Origin: Myxococcales bacterium UBA1660
GTDB taxonomy: Bacteria > Myxococcota_A > Polyangia > Polyangiales > Houyiibacteriaceae
DNA: 64,000 bases
Reading direction: 5' to 3'
NCBI GenBank assembly: GCA_002320815.1
Contig: DCLA01000111.1
Location: 203,037-267,036, forward strand
Shown: positions 42,022 to 49,102 of the stretch, one piece after another
Layout of the letters: every line of letters starts with the position of its first letter
Position numbering within the stretch: position 1 is the first letter of the stretch
The notes under the pieces: model-generated
Databases searched by the model: none
Seen by the model: only the letters and a program-made list of their open reading frames with translations
What the model was told of the DNA's origin: nothing
Program-made: the position numbers and the translations under genes

Positions 42022-43251
42022 ATGACGACGGTGATCTCGCGCATCCGTCACGGCTCCGCGGACGTGTTGCCCGGCGAGCCGGACGATGGGCCCTGGTGGG
42101 AGCGGCTGCCCGAAGACTTCGCGAAGCGACCGGAGCCCTTCGAGCTGATGGGCGCGGACGCGATGCGGGTGCGGGCCACCGCGGCCACCGACGTCGCCAT
42201 CCGCTCCCTGGGAGCCACGCTGGTGGGCTCGTTGGCGATGCCCCTGGGGTATCGCAAGAGCGAGCTGACCAAGGCGCGGGAAGAGACCGACTTCTATCTC
42301 GACATGGCGAAGACCGGGGATCCCTCGGTCTTCTTCCGGGAGCCCCCCAAGGGCGTGCGGGTGCGCTCGCAGACGTCGAAGCTGCGGGTCCGTTTCCAGC
42401 CCGAGGACGGCTACTGCGAGACGGTCCGCTTCGACAGCCCGTTCATGCCGGTGAACCCCCGGCTCCACTCGAGCTACCTGAAGCACCGCGCCAACCGGGT
42501 CGCCCACGCGCGCTACTGGCGCCACGCCGACGGTCCGCGCCCCACGATGATCGCGGTGCACGGGTTCAGCGCGGACCTCTATCTGCTCAACGAGTGGTTC
42601 TTCGCCATCCCCTGGTTCTACCGGATGGGCTTCGACGTGATGCTGCTGACCCTGCCCTTCCACGGCATCCGGCAGACGCGCTTCTCGCCCTTCAGCGGTC
42701 ACGGCTACTTCGCCGGCGGCCCCTCGCGCATCAACGAGGCGGTGGCCCAGTCGGTGATGGACACGCGCATCTACATCGACTGGCTGATGAACGTGCAGGG
42801 CAGCCCCGCGGTCGGGATCACCGGGGTCAGCCTGGGCGGCTTCACCACCAGCATGCTCGCGGCGACCGAACACCGGCTGGCCTTCGCCATCCCCAACGTG
42901 CCGGTGGTCTCCTTCGCCGACATCGTGCTCGAGTGGGAGCCCATCGGGACCGCGATGCGCGCGCTGATGAAGCGCGAGGGCATGAGCGTGGTCGACTCGC
43001 GCAAGATGCTCGCGGTGAGCTGCCCGCTCTCCTATCCGTCCCAGGTCGCCAACGAGCGCCTCCTCATCGTCGGCGGCGTGGGCGACCGGCTGGCCCCCCC
43101 GAAGCACTCCCGGGTGCTCTGGGAGCACTGGGATCGCCCTGGCCTCTACTGGTTCCCGGGGAGCCACCTGGCCCACCTGGACCGGGGCGCCTACCTGGTC
43201 GAGGTCGCCCGCTTCCTGCGCCGCATCGGCTTCCTGCAAGACGCCGAGTAG
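42022..43251 (+). CDS. Alpha/beta hydrolase
   Basis: 409 residues. The hydrolase core starts near residue 170: TMIAVHGFSADLYLL (oxyanion-hole His-Gly-Phe), MLLTLPFHGIRQTR, nucleophile elbow GITGVSLGGFTTSML (Ser in GVSLGG) and a C-terminal His in FPGSHLAHLDRG after the acidic stretch VGGVGDRLAPP. The first 165 residues are an N-terminal extension without a recognisable domain, likely shaping the active site. No signal peptide. The class covers esterases and related enzymes; substrate cannot be told. The 153-bp region upstream is shared with the divergent DUF2914 gene. Confidence 0.85.
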   Translation: MTTVISRIRHGSADVLPGEPDDGPWWERLPEDFAKRPEPFELMGADAMRVRATAATDVAIRSLGATLVGSLAMPLGYRKSELTKAREETDFYLDMAKTGDPSVFFREPPKGVRVRSQTSKLRVRFQPEDGYCETVRFDSPFMPVNPRLHSSYLKHRANRVAHARYWRHADGPRPTMIAVHGFSADLYLLNEWFFAIPWFYRMGFDVMLLTLPFHGIRQTRFSPFSGHGYFAGGPSRINEAVAQSVMDTRIYIDWLMNVQGSPAVGITGVSLGGFTTSMLAATEHRLAFAIPNVPVVSFADIVLEWEPIGTAMRALMKREGMSVVDSRKMLAVSCPLSYPSQVANERLLIVGGVGDRLAPPKHSRVLWEHWDRPGLYWFPGSHLAHLDRGAYLVEVARFLRRIGFLQDAE

Positions 43252-43290
43252 ACCGGGCGGGCCCGAGGGCCCGCGGTCCGCGCATAAAAC

Positions 43291-43325
43291 GAGCCCCCCA
43301 CCCGCCGGATGCGGATGAGGGGCTC
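43291..43325. terminator. Bidirectional hairpin terminator
   Basis: GAGCCCC (43291-43297) pairs with GGGGCTC (43319-43325), with an inner CCGC/GCGG pairing (43302-43305 with 43311-43314). The element lies between the convergent ends of the alpha/beta hydrolase gene (43251) and the beta-propeller gene (43345). AAAAC precedes it, which would give a U-run for minus-strand transcripts. Confidence 0.6.
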
Positions 43326-43344
43326 TCGGGGGGATGGAACGAGC

Positions 43345-45768
43345 TCAGGGAGTTTCGGGTTCGACGGCCGTCGGGCAGAGCTGATGCCCGGCGGTCAACG
43401 GGACCACGGTGGTCTCGTCGTCGATGGTGCGCAGGAACGCGATGAGGTCGGCGCGCTCCGTCTCGCTCAGGCTGAAGATCGCGTTGCCGCTGATCAGGTG
43501 CGCGCGGAAGGCCGGATCGGCGAACAGGTCGTCGAGGCTCTCCGCCGCGCCGTTGTGGAGGTAGGGCGCGCCGGTGGCCATGCCCAGGAGCGAGGGCACG
43601 TTGAAGCCGTCGACGCCCTGGGCCGCGCCGCCGTTCTGGCGCACCTCGGCCGCGCCGCGTCCATCTTCGCCGATGGCGGCGAAGGTGCCCACCTCGCGGA
43701 CCACGCAGAGGTGCCGCTGGGGAGCGCCGTTGGCGTCGTTGCCGACCAGGCCGGTGTCGAAGCCCTGCTCGTCGAGCACGGTGGTCGCCGGGGCCACCGA
43801 GCCGAGCCCGGTCACGCCCGCCTCGGCGAAGCTCACGCTGCGCAGGGACCCGTCGACGACCGGCTCGAAGTAGCGCTCGCTGAGCGTCCAGAGCACGCCA
43901 CCGTGGCAGTTGGCGCAGCCGCCCGCCTGGAAGAGCGCCAGCCCCGCGGAGGGATCCCCCTCGGTCACCGTGGCGCCGCGCGGGCTACGGAGGGTGCGGA
44001 TGTAGGCCTCGATCTGGTTCCAATCGTCCAGGACGCCGTCGCGATCGTTGGCGCCCGCGGCCGATCCCATGTTGAAGGCGTTGTCCGGGTCGGCGACCCC
44101 GCCGGGGCCGACGATGTCCACGCGGTTGGCCACGTCGAGCCCGGCGTCGGTCACGATGGCGCCGACGCCGTTGGCCACGCCGCGGGTGTTCAGCTCGAAG
44201 TCGTGGACCTCGTCGAAGATGGCGGTCCAGTTGAGGATCCGCTGGGTGCTCTGGGAGCGATCGAAGGTCGCCGAGGTGTCCACGGTCTGCCGCGGCCCGG
44301 CGGGGAAGGTCCAGGTCACGTTGTCGGTGGTGCCGAAGGGGTGGCAGCTCGCGCAGGCCACCCAGGCGCCGGTGGACCAGCGCGCGAGGCCGGTCTCGAA
44401 GAAGCGCTGGCCGCGCAGGGCATCGAACTCGCTGGTGCCCGCGCTGGGCAGCGGCGCGGCGACGACCTCGAGCTGCTCGGTGGTCTGGCTGGGCAGGTCG
44501 ATCTGCGTCACCGAGCGGCCGACCTCGTTGTAGGTGTAGGCCTTGCCGCTGGCGATGGCGATGCCCGTGGGCGAAGGTCCAGTGGCCAGGAAGGTGGCCC
44601 CGGTGGGCGACCCGGCGGTGGGCGGCGTGGGCGCCAGGTCGACGCGCAGGACCATGTTCGCCGAGAGCACCGAGAGGTACCCGAAGGTGGTCCCGGGCAC
44701 GAAGGCGATCCCCGTGGGGATCGCGGCGAAGCGCTTCTCGCCCTCGAGGGCGGCCACGAGCTCGTTGAGGTTGAGCTCCCGGGTCACCGAGTCGTCGGTC
44801 ACGTCGATCTCGTAGAGCAGCCCGTGCACGTTCTGGCGGAAGTCGGTGGTGGTCCCGAAGGGCTCCGGCGAGGCGCCGACGGCCGTCACGTAGAGGTGCT
44901 CCTCGTGGACGGTGCAGGCGTAGAGCTGGTTGGGGAACGCCGCGGTCTCGGCGGCATCGATCTCCGCGTTGATGCCGGTGACCGGGATGGGGTCCAGGCC
45001 GATGGTGCCGGCCACGGTGGTGATGTCGTCGGCGTCCAGGTGGAAGACCCGCGCGCCGCGACCGCGGTCGGAGGCCTCGGTCTCGCCGCCGATGCCCCGC
45101 GCGTAGAAGTCGGTGACGTAGACGGTCTCGTCGGCGTCGTCCGCGTCGCCGTCGTTGGTGACGCAGACCGCGTAGGGGTTGCCGCCCAGGGGCACGGTGG
45201 CGGTGACCACCCGGCTCGCGGTGTCGATCACGCTCAGGGTGCCGTCGACCCAGTTGCTCACATAGAGGGTCGCGCCGGTCGGCGAGAGCGCCGCCAGCCC
45301 GGGCTCGGAGCCCACCGGGATGGTGGCCGCCTCGGTGGGCGACGGGCCGTCGGCGCCGGTGATCACCGAGACCGTCTGGTCCGCCCGGTTCACCACGTAG
45401 GCGACGGTCCCGTCGGGCGCGAAGGTCACGCTGGTCGGCTCGTCGCCCACCGTCACGCGTCCGCGCTCGGTCAGCGAAGCCGCCTCGAAGAAGGTCACGC
45501 TGTCCGAAGCGCGGTTGGCCACCGCCAAGGTCCCGCCGACCTCCGCGGCCGCCACCGACGACCCCTGGCTGGGCAACGTGGCCACGACCGTCTCGCCACC
45601 CCCGTCGGGCACCTCGGCGTCCTCATCCGGACCGCCGCCGTCGACCTCGCCGCCGTCCTCGGCCACCGTCGCATCGGGCGTCCCATCGTCGCCGTCGTCG
45701 TCACCACAGGCCCCGACGGCTCCGAAGAGCATCCCGGCGCACATCCATCCAAGCCATTTCATACGCAT
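43345..45768 (-). CDS. Beta-propeller (YVTN-type) lipoprotein with two cytochrome c peroxidase-like CxxCH motifs
   Basis: 807 residues with lipobox MLFGAVGAC (Cys21), followed by an Asp/Gly linker of about 40 residues. Residues about 60-440 carry YVTN-type blades: GTLAVANRASDSVTFFEA, GTVAYVVNRADQTVSVITG, GATLYVSNWVDGTLSVIDTA. Residues about 460-800 are a di-haem cytochrome region: VACASCHPFGTTDNVTW (about residue 471), CANCHGGVLWT (about residue 618), and the closing TPPF-like loop (VPSLLGMATGAPYLHNGAAESL) of MauG/cytochrome c peroxidase relatives. AGGAGG lies six bases before ATG 45768. It should be exported and lipidated, using ccm haem. A palindrome lies just upstream. Confidence 0.85.
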   Translation of the reverse strand: MRMKWLGWMCAGMLFGAVGACGDDDGDDGTPDATVAEDGGEVDGGGPDEDAEVPDGGGETVVATLPSQGSSVAAAEVGGTLAVANRASDSVTFFEAASLTERGRVTVGDEPTSVTFAPDGTVAYVVNRADQTVSVITGADGPSPTEAATIPVGSEPGLAALSPTGATLYVSNWVDGTLSVIDTASRVVTATVPLGGNPYAVCVTNDGDADDADETVYVTDFYARGIGGETEASDRGRGARVFHLDADDITTVAGTIGLDPIPVTGINAEIDAAETAAFPNQLYACTVHEEHLYVTAVGASPEPFGTTTDFRQNVHGLLYEIDVTDDSVTRELNLNELVAALEGEKRFAAIPTGIAFVPGTTFGYLSVLSANMVLRVDLAPTPPTAGSPTGATFLATGPSPTGIAIASGKAYTYNEVGRSVTQIDLPSQTTEQLEVVAAPLPSAGTSEFDALRGQRFFETGLARWSTGAWVACASCHPFGTTDNVTWTFPAGPRQTVDTSATFDRSQSTQRILNWTAIFDEVHDFELNTRGVANGVGAIVTDAGLDVANRVDIVGPGGVADPDNAFNMGSAAGANDRDGVLDDWNQIEAYIRTLRSPRGATVTEGDPSAGLALFQAGGCANCHGGVLWTLSERYFEPVVDGSLRSVSFAEAGVTGLGSVAPATTVLDEQGFDTGLVGNDANGAPQRHLCVVREVGTFAAIGEDGRGAAEVRQNGGAAQGVDGFNVPSLLGMATGAPYLHNGAAESLDDLFADPAFRAHLISGNAIFSLSETERADLIAFLRTIDDETTVVPLTAGHQLCPTAVEPETP

Positions 45769-45785
45769 CGCGTTCCTCCTGAGCG

Positions 45786-45798
45786 GTTCTCGGAGAAC
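45786..45798. promoter_or_regulatory. Perfect 13-bp palindrome upstream of the beta-propeller cytochrome gene
   Basis: GTTCTC-G-GAGAAC, a perfect 6-bp inverted repeat with one central base, sits 18 bp upstream of ATG 45768 and just before the AGGAGG ribosome binding site. Position is right for an operator or for an mRNA hairpin near the ribosome site. No regulator can be named. Confidence 0.35.
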
Positions 45799-45946
45799 GT
45801 GGCCCCGCGGGGGGCGTGAACGCAGTTAAAGCGGGTAAAACCCGGTAGGCGTCGCGCCTCGGGGGGCGCGTCGCCCACTCCGCCGCAGCGCCCCCCGCCA
45901 GCTCTCCGTCACCCCGGGCCCGCCCGGTTCGACCGCACGCGCGACG

Positions 45947-46420
45947 TCAGTGCGGAAACGAGCTCAGGACACCGCCGTACAGCTTGGCCAGCGTCGAGAG
46001 CACGAAGAGCAGCCAGAGCGCCAACCGGCCGACCGGCCGCACCCGCTCGACGCGCAGCAACGCCATCGTGTCGGCCGCCACGATGGCCGGCAAGAGCACG
46101 AGACCGAGGGCAGAGGGGGTCGAACTCGCGATCGCGCAGAGCCCTGCCATGACCAGACCCGTCCCGAGCATCACCGCGAGACAGGACCAGACGGTGGACC
46201 AAACCGCCGCGACCACGTGCGCAGCGGTCAGCCCCAGGAAGACCAAGGGCGCGTCTCGGGCGAACGATGGGCCTCGCAGCTCCGGACGCACGAGCCCACC
46301 GGCGGTGACCCATGCGCCCACAGCGACGCAGTAGACGACCGAGAGCAGCACCACCGACCTCGTCGCCCCTTCAGGGGCGCCGCCCTCGACTACCCGACTC
46401 GTCGAACGCCTACCGGCCAT
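45947..46420 (-). CDS. Small membrane protein in accessory island
   Basis: 157 residues with about four hydrophobic segments (SVVLLSVVYCVAVGAWVTAGG, APLVFLGLTAAHVVAAVWSTV, SCLAVMLGTGLVMAGLCAIA, LWLLFVLSTLAKLYGG). No signature of a known transporter or enzyme is seen. It lies 18 bp behind the small lipoprotein gene on the same strand, so probably co-transcribed. It forms part of the less GC-rich island after the RHS fragment, and its function is unknown. Confidence 0.55.
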   Translation of the reverse strand: MAGRRSTSRVVEGGAPEGATRSVVLLSVVYCVAVGAWVTAGGLVRPELRGPSFARDAPLVFLGLTAAHVVAAVWSTVWSCLAVMLGTGLVMAGLCAIASSTPSALGLVLLPAIVAADTMALLRVERVRPVGRLALWLLFVLSTLAKLYGGVLSSFPH

Positions 46421-46438
46421 CTCCTCGTTGCACCGGCA

Positions 46439-46909
46439 CTAATGTTGCTGCCTCTCGACCGCGAATCCACAGGCGTCGAACCACGATGCCCGCTCTGGTC
46501 CCGTCGCCATTTCCCCGGAAAACGTCCCGCACACACGTACTGCAGACGAGTTGGCATCCGAGAGCGTGCTCAGCCGCTGCGCACTCAGCGGCGTCATCAT
46601 CACGTACACCCTACCGTTGCAGAGGAGCGTACCGGAACTGGACACGGTCTTCCCGCTCGTCGACAGTTCGACATCCACACCGACAAAAGACTCGAACTTG
46701 TCCCAGCACGACACCTGATGCGAGCGCTTGGAAGGACACGTGCGTGGTGCCGACGGCCTTCGACCAGAAGGCTCCGCGGCATGGGACTCGCTCTTTGCAT
46801 CAGAGCACGCAGAAACAAAGGCGACAACCAACACCATGGCCACCAGGCCCAACTGGACGCGCGCCGCAAACCACGCAGCACCTAGTGCTCGACAGATGAC
46901 CAACCACAT
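46439..46909 (-). CDS. Hypothetical lipoprotein in accessory island
   Basis: 156 residues if ATG 46909 is used, with GGGAGGGG directly ahead of it; the frame is open further upstream to 47110, but those residues lack signal character. LVAMVLVVAFVSAC gives a lipobox Cys near residue 35. The mature part has CPSKRSHQVSCWDKF, LLCNGRVYVMMTPLS and VRVCGTFSG, so four to six Cys. Base use is noticeably richer in A/T than in the neighbouring core genes. No family is recognised; as part of an RHS-associated array it could be an envelope-located immunity or defence protein (speculation). Confidence 0.5.
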   Translation of the reverse strand: MWLVICRALGAAWFAARVQLGLVAMVLVVAFVSACSDAKSESHAAEPSGRRPSAPRTCPSKRSHQVSCWDKFESFVGVDVELSTSGKTVSSSGTLLCNGRVYVMMTPLSAQRLSTLSDANSSAVRVCGTFSGEMATGPERASWFDACGFAVERQQH

Positions 46910-46934
46910 CCCCCTCCCAAACCTCATGGGACCA

Positions 46935-47312
46935 TCAGAATGTAGAAACGTCACCGCCACGAGCGCGCCCCGGCCCACTCGACCCCTCTTGTCTAGGACA
47001 AACTCGCCAAGCCCGCTCACCACGAAATAATGCGGCCCGCCAGAACTCGACATCCTCCAGCCGCTCCGAGGCCGGCTCGTTAGGGAAGTCGAAACAAATC
47101 TCTTGCCCACCCGAGCTCATACGAATGGCACCCATTGCTACAGGCGGCCAACTCGCGGGGATCAGACGGACCGAAGCTGCCGTGACGCTGACCCTGACAA
47201 GGCGGTCACCCTCCACCGCTTCGACAACTACCGGCCCCGAGACGGCCGGCAAGAGCCCCCGAGCCGGCTCATCTGCCGTCACGACCACTGGCGCCGCCGC
47301 AAAGCCGCGCAT
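46935..47312 (-). CDS. Hypothetical protein in accessory island
   Basis: 125 residues. It starts MRGFAAAPVVVTADEPARG with a Gly/Val-rich N-terminus, has a beta-like centre (PVVVEAVEGDRLVRVSVTAAS, GGQEICFDFPNEPAS) and a basic C-terminus. It lies 27 bp downstream of the possible SUKH-like gene on the same strand, so it is likely in one operon. It is not recognised, and it could be a partly decayed gene. GGAAG lies about 10 bp ahead of the ATG. Confidence 0.4.
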   Translation of the reverse strand: MRGFAAAPVVVTADEPARGLLPAVSGPVVVEAVEGDRLVRVSVTAASVRLIPASWPPVAMGAIRMSSGGQEICFDFPNEPASERLEDVEFWRAALFRGERAWRVCPRQEGSSGPGRARGGDVSTF

Positions 47313-47339
47313 GGGCCAACGGCTTCCACGTCAACGGCG

Positions 47340-47807
47340 TCAGTCGGGCAATGAGAGCACCTCTTCCATCAAGAACTCTCGGAGAGACCCCACCTCGAAC
47401 GAGACCACGCCGGAGCGCAGGTCGAACCCGAAGACCGTCCGCCCCAGCAAGATGTATGGATGTGCGCGTTCGGGCACCTGCCAATCCTCGCCGTCCAAAC
47501 CGACCACCACGGCCCCGCGTGGCAGCGCTCCCCCTACCCGACGATGGACCGCTCCGAGGCTTCCCGCGCTCATCTCGTCGTCCTCGACGCCGATCGGAAA
47601 GAAGCCTGGCACGCTGAAGCCCGTCCGGTGCAAGTAGCCATACCTCTCCCAGAGGGCCCGCAGCTCGCCCGTCGGACGCAGCCCGAACTCAGCGACCGCG
47701 TCCGATATGGTCGCCGCTGCCGTGGGGCCGCCGACGTCCGCGGGCCACCCTACTTCGCCGAGCAGGATGAGCCGTGTCTCGACGTCCGCGAGAAGCGCAT
47801 CGGGCAC
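47340..47807 (-). CDS. Possible SUKH (SMI1/KNR4)-like immunity protein
   Basis: 155 residues, cytoplasmic. TISDAVAEFGLRPTGELRALWERYGYL resembles the helix pair at the start of SUKH domains ('+...E..LG..LP..+...+...NG'), and a beta meander follows (FFPIGVEDDEMSAG, GAVVVGLDGEDWQVP, YILLGRTVFGFDL, GVVSFEVGSLREFLMEEV), ending in the short helix that closes SUKH proteins. SUKH proteins commonly neutralise toxins of RHS and contact-dependent systems, which fits the RHS fragment 1 kb upstream on the same strand. The assignment is by shape and context only. Confidence 0.5.
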   Translation of the reverse strand: MPDALLADVETRLILLGEVGWPADVGGPTAAATISDAVAEFGLRPTGELRALWERYGYLHRTGFSVPGFFPIGVEDDEMSAGSLGAVHRRVGGALPRGAVVVGLDGEDWQVPERAHPYILLGRTVFGFDLRSGVVSFEVGSLREFLMEEVLSLPD

Positions 47808-47977
47808 AGTTGCGATTCTACCGCGCGTTCGCGCCTCCCGCGTCGTCGGCGACGACCCTCTGTAGCGTCATCGGCCCAGCCTCCAGTGACGAGCTGGTTG
47901 GACCCGGTCGCTCGCAGTGACACGAGCAACGGGAGAGTATGCTGATAAGAACTGCCCGTCTCACTGCCCTAGACCAT

Positions 47978-48538
47978 TCAGTCGTCAAGCTCCGCCGCTT
48001 CATCGAGCCATCTGTTGAGAGCGCCGATCGGATTCAGGCGAAGTGCCCTCAGAACGTTGGTGTAGTCCGGCGGCATCACCTCGACGTTGATGACCATGTC
48101 CATCCGCGCATCTCCTTCGCCGAAGAACCCCTCGCCATCGAGTTTCGACATCGCATATTCCATAGCGCTCAGCCTGAGGGAGAACTCCGTGTCCCAATAC
48201 TCGCAATCGACCGCGCCGCCATCAGCCATCATTGCGGGCCTCAGATCAAAGAGGGCTCGAACATGCGCGAACTCATCACGCATGAACCCGTAGTATGGAG
48301 AGTCCGCGTAAGACCACCGAAGGAGCCGGGCCTCCTCCTCACTATGCCCAGCCACGCGAAGCAGTGACTCTTCAGACCATGCCACCGGCTCTGGCGGGTG
48401 AGCCTCACCGGTGGTGATTAGCGCATAGTAGTAAAAGCGTTCGCCAGCGTGAGCCACCCGAAGACCTGAGAATGACTCTCGTGCAGCCAAGTAGATGGCT
48501 TGCGCGAGATTCTGCTTGCTTGGACCTTTCGCACTCAA
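47978..48538 (-). CDS. DUF4303 family protein, likely orphan immunity protein
   Basis: 186 residues from TTG 48538, with AGGAG nine bases upstream. The family pattern is clear: LAQAIYLAARESFSGLRVAH, ERFYYYALITTGEAHPPEPVAW, EARLLRWSYADSPYYGF, and DEFAHVRALFDLRP. DUF4303 genes are recurrent neighbours of polymorphic toxins and are considered immunity or accessory proteins. Here it follows the RHS stump on the same strand by about 210 bp with no toxin domain remaining between. The TTG overlaps the TGA of a 26-codon reading frame. The protein lacks a signal peptide. Confidence 0.75.
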   Translation of the reverse strand: MSAKGPSKQNLAQAIYLAARESFSGLRVAHAGERFYYYALITTGEAHPPEPVAWSEESLLRVAGHSEEEARLLRWSYADSPYYGFMRDEFAHVRALFDLRPAMMADGGAVDCEYWDTEFSLRLSAMEYAMSKLDGEGFFGEGDARMDMVINVEVMPPDYTNVLRALRLNPIGALNRWLDEAAELDD

Positions 48539-48615
48539 TGGCTCACGCTCCTCGATGGCTCTCTCCCGAGCTGCCTCAGCTCAGGTTCTCTTTCACGCTT
48601 GTGCTTTTTCTGCAC
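48535..48615 (-). CDS. Possible 26-residue leader ORF before DUF4303
   Basis: A GTG at 48615 is preceded by GAGGAG at suitable spacing and opens a basic reading frame (VQKKHKREREPELRQLG and so on) that ends in a TGA overlapping the TTG of the DUF4303 gene (TTGA). It may be the frame-shifted relic of a toxin C-terminus or a coupling leader peptide. Coding status is uncertain. Confidence 0.25.
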   Translation of the reverse strand: MQKKHKREREPELRQLGREPSRSVSH

Positions 48616-49102
48616 GGCTGTCTCCTCGTGGTGGTGGCGGCCCGATCGAACAGCAAGCCGCGAGCAGCTTTCACGAGGGCGTTTCGAGCCCTATCGAATC
48701 CTTCTCTCTCTCTCTCTCGACGATGGTCTCTCGTAACCCGAGCGGGCCTTTTAGGTCGCATGCACCTGCAGCGGGTCCGGACTCGGCCATCGCCCCAAGT
48801 GCGGCATCAGGTACCTCTCCCCAAAGTACTCCAACCCCACCTCGTCGTCGCCGTCCTTGCCGCTGGAGCCCATGGGCTCCAGACCGAACTCGGTGCACCG
48901 GTCGGTGCGCAGCGTCTCGCGCGCGAGTCCGGGAGCGTGCCAGGGCGTGCCAGACGCGCGGGGGCGCACGGCGCGGGGTGGCGGCGGTGCCCGGAATCAT
49001 CGAAGATTCGGGCGGGGCACCGTCTTTGCTTCTAACCTCTTTGGGGCAAGACGCCCAACGGCGGCGTGGAGTGGAGCCGCCCCACGAGGACGGGGACGAA
49101 CG
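48539..49102. other. 564-bp region without an intact gene
   Basis: Between the DUF4303 start and the DUF2330 start there is only the RHS stump (48751-48969), a (TC)8 tract at about 48702-48718, the possible 26-residue leader ORF and a small imperfect hairpin (GAATC...GATTC, about 48993-49008). Other open frames here are short, Arg-rich and without ribosome sites. The stretch looks like the decayed junction of the island with core sequence. Confidence 0.6.
48751..48969 (-). pseudogene. Truncated RHS repeat-associated core (C-terminal stump)
   Basis: A 72-codon reading frame whose last 43 residues match the RHS-associated core: EPMGSSGKDGDDEVGLEYFG followed by ERYLMPHLGRWPSPDPLQVH (about 48756-48885). 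This is the 'FTGKEDD.EVGL.YFG.RYL.P.LGRW.SPDPL.VH' phrase that ends the conserved RHS barrel and precedes the variable toxin domain. The upstream YD repeats are missing; the sequence before EPMG is unrelated, and the DUF2330 gene begins 134 bp beyond. A TAA follows HAT, so no toxin domain is fused. This is a 5'- and 3'-truncated remnant. Confidence 0.8.

Noticed and set aside
43309..45819. Plus-strand open frame of about 836 codons opposite the propeller-cytochrome gene
   Set aside because: The minus-strand gene has a lipobox, ribosome site and haem motifs; the plus-strand frame has no start signal or recognisable content.
48702..48718. (TC)8 tract near the RHS stump, possible phase-variation switch
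   Set aside because: The RHS frame stops at 48751 before reaching the tract, and no intact gene reads through it, so slippage would not switch a known product.
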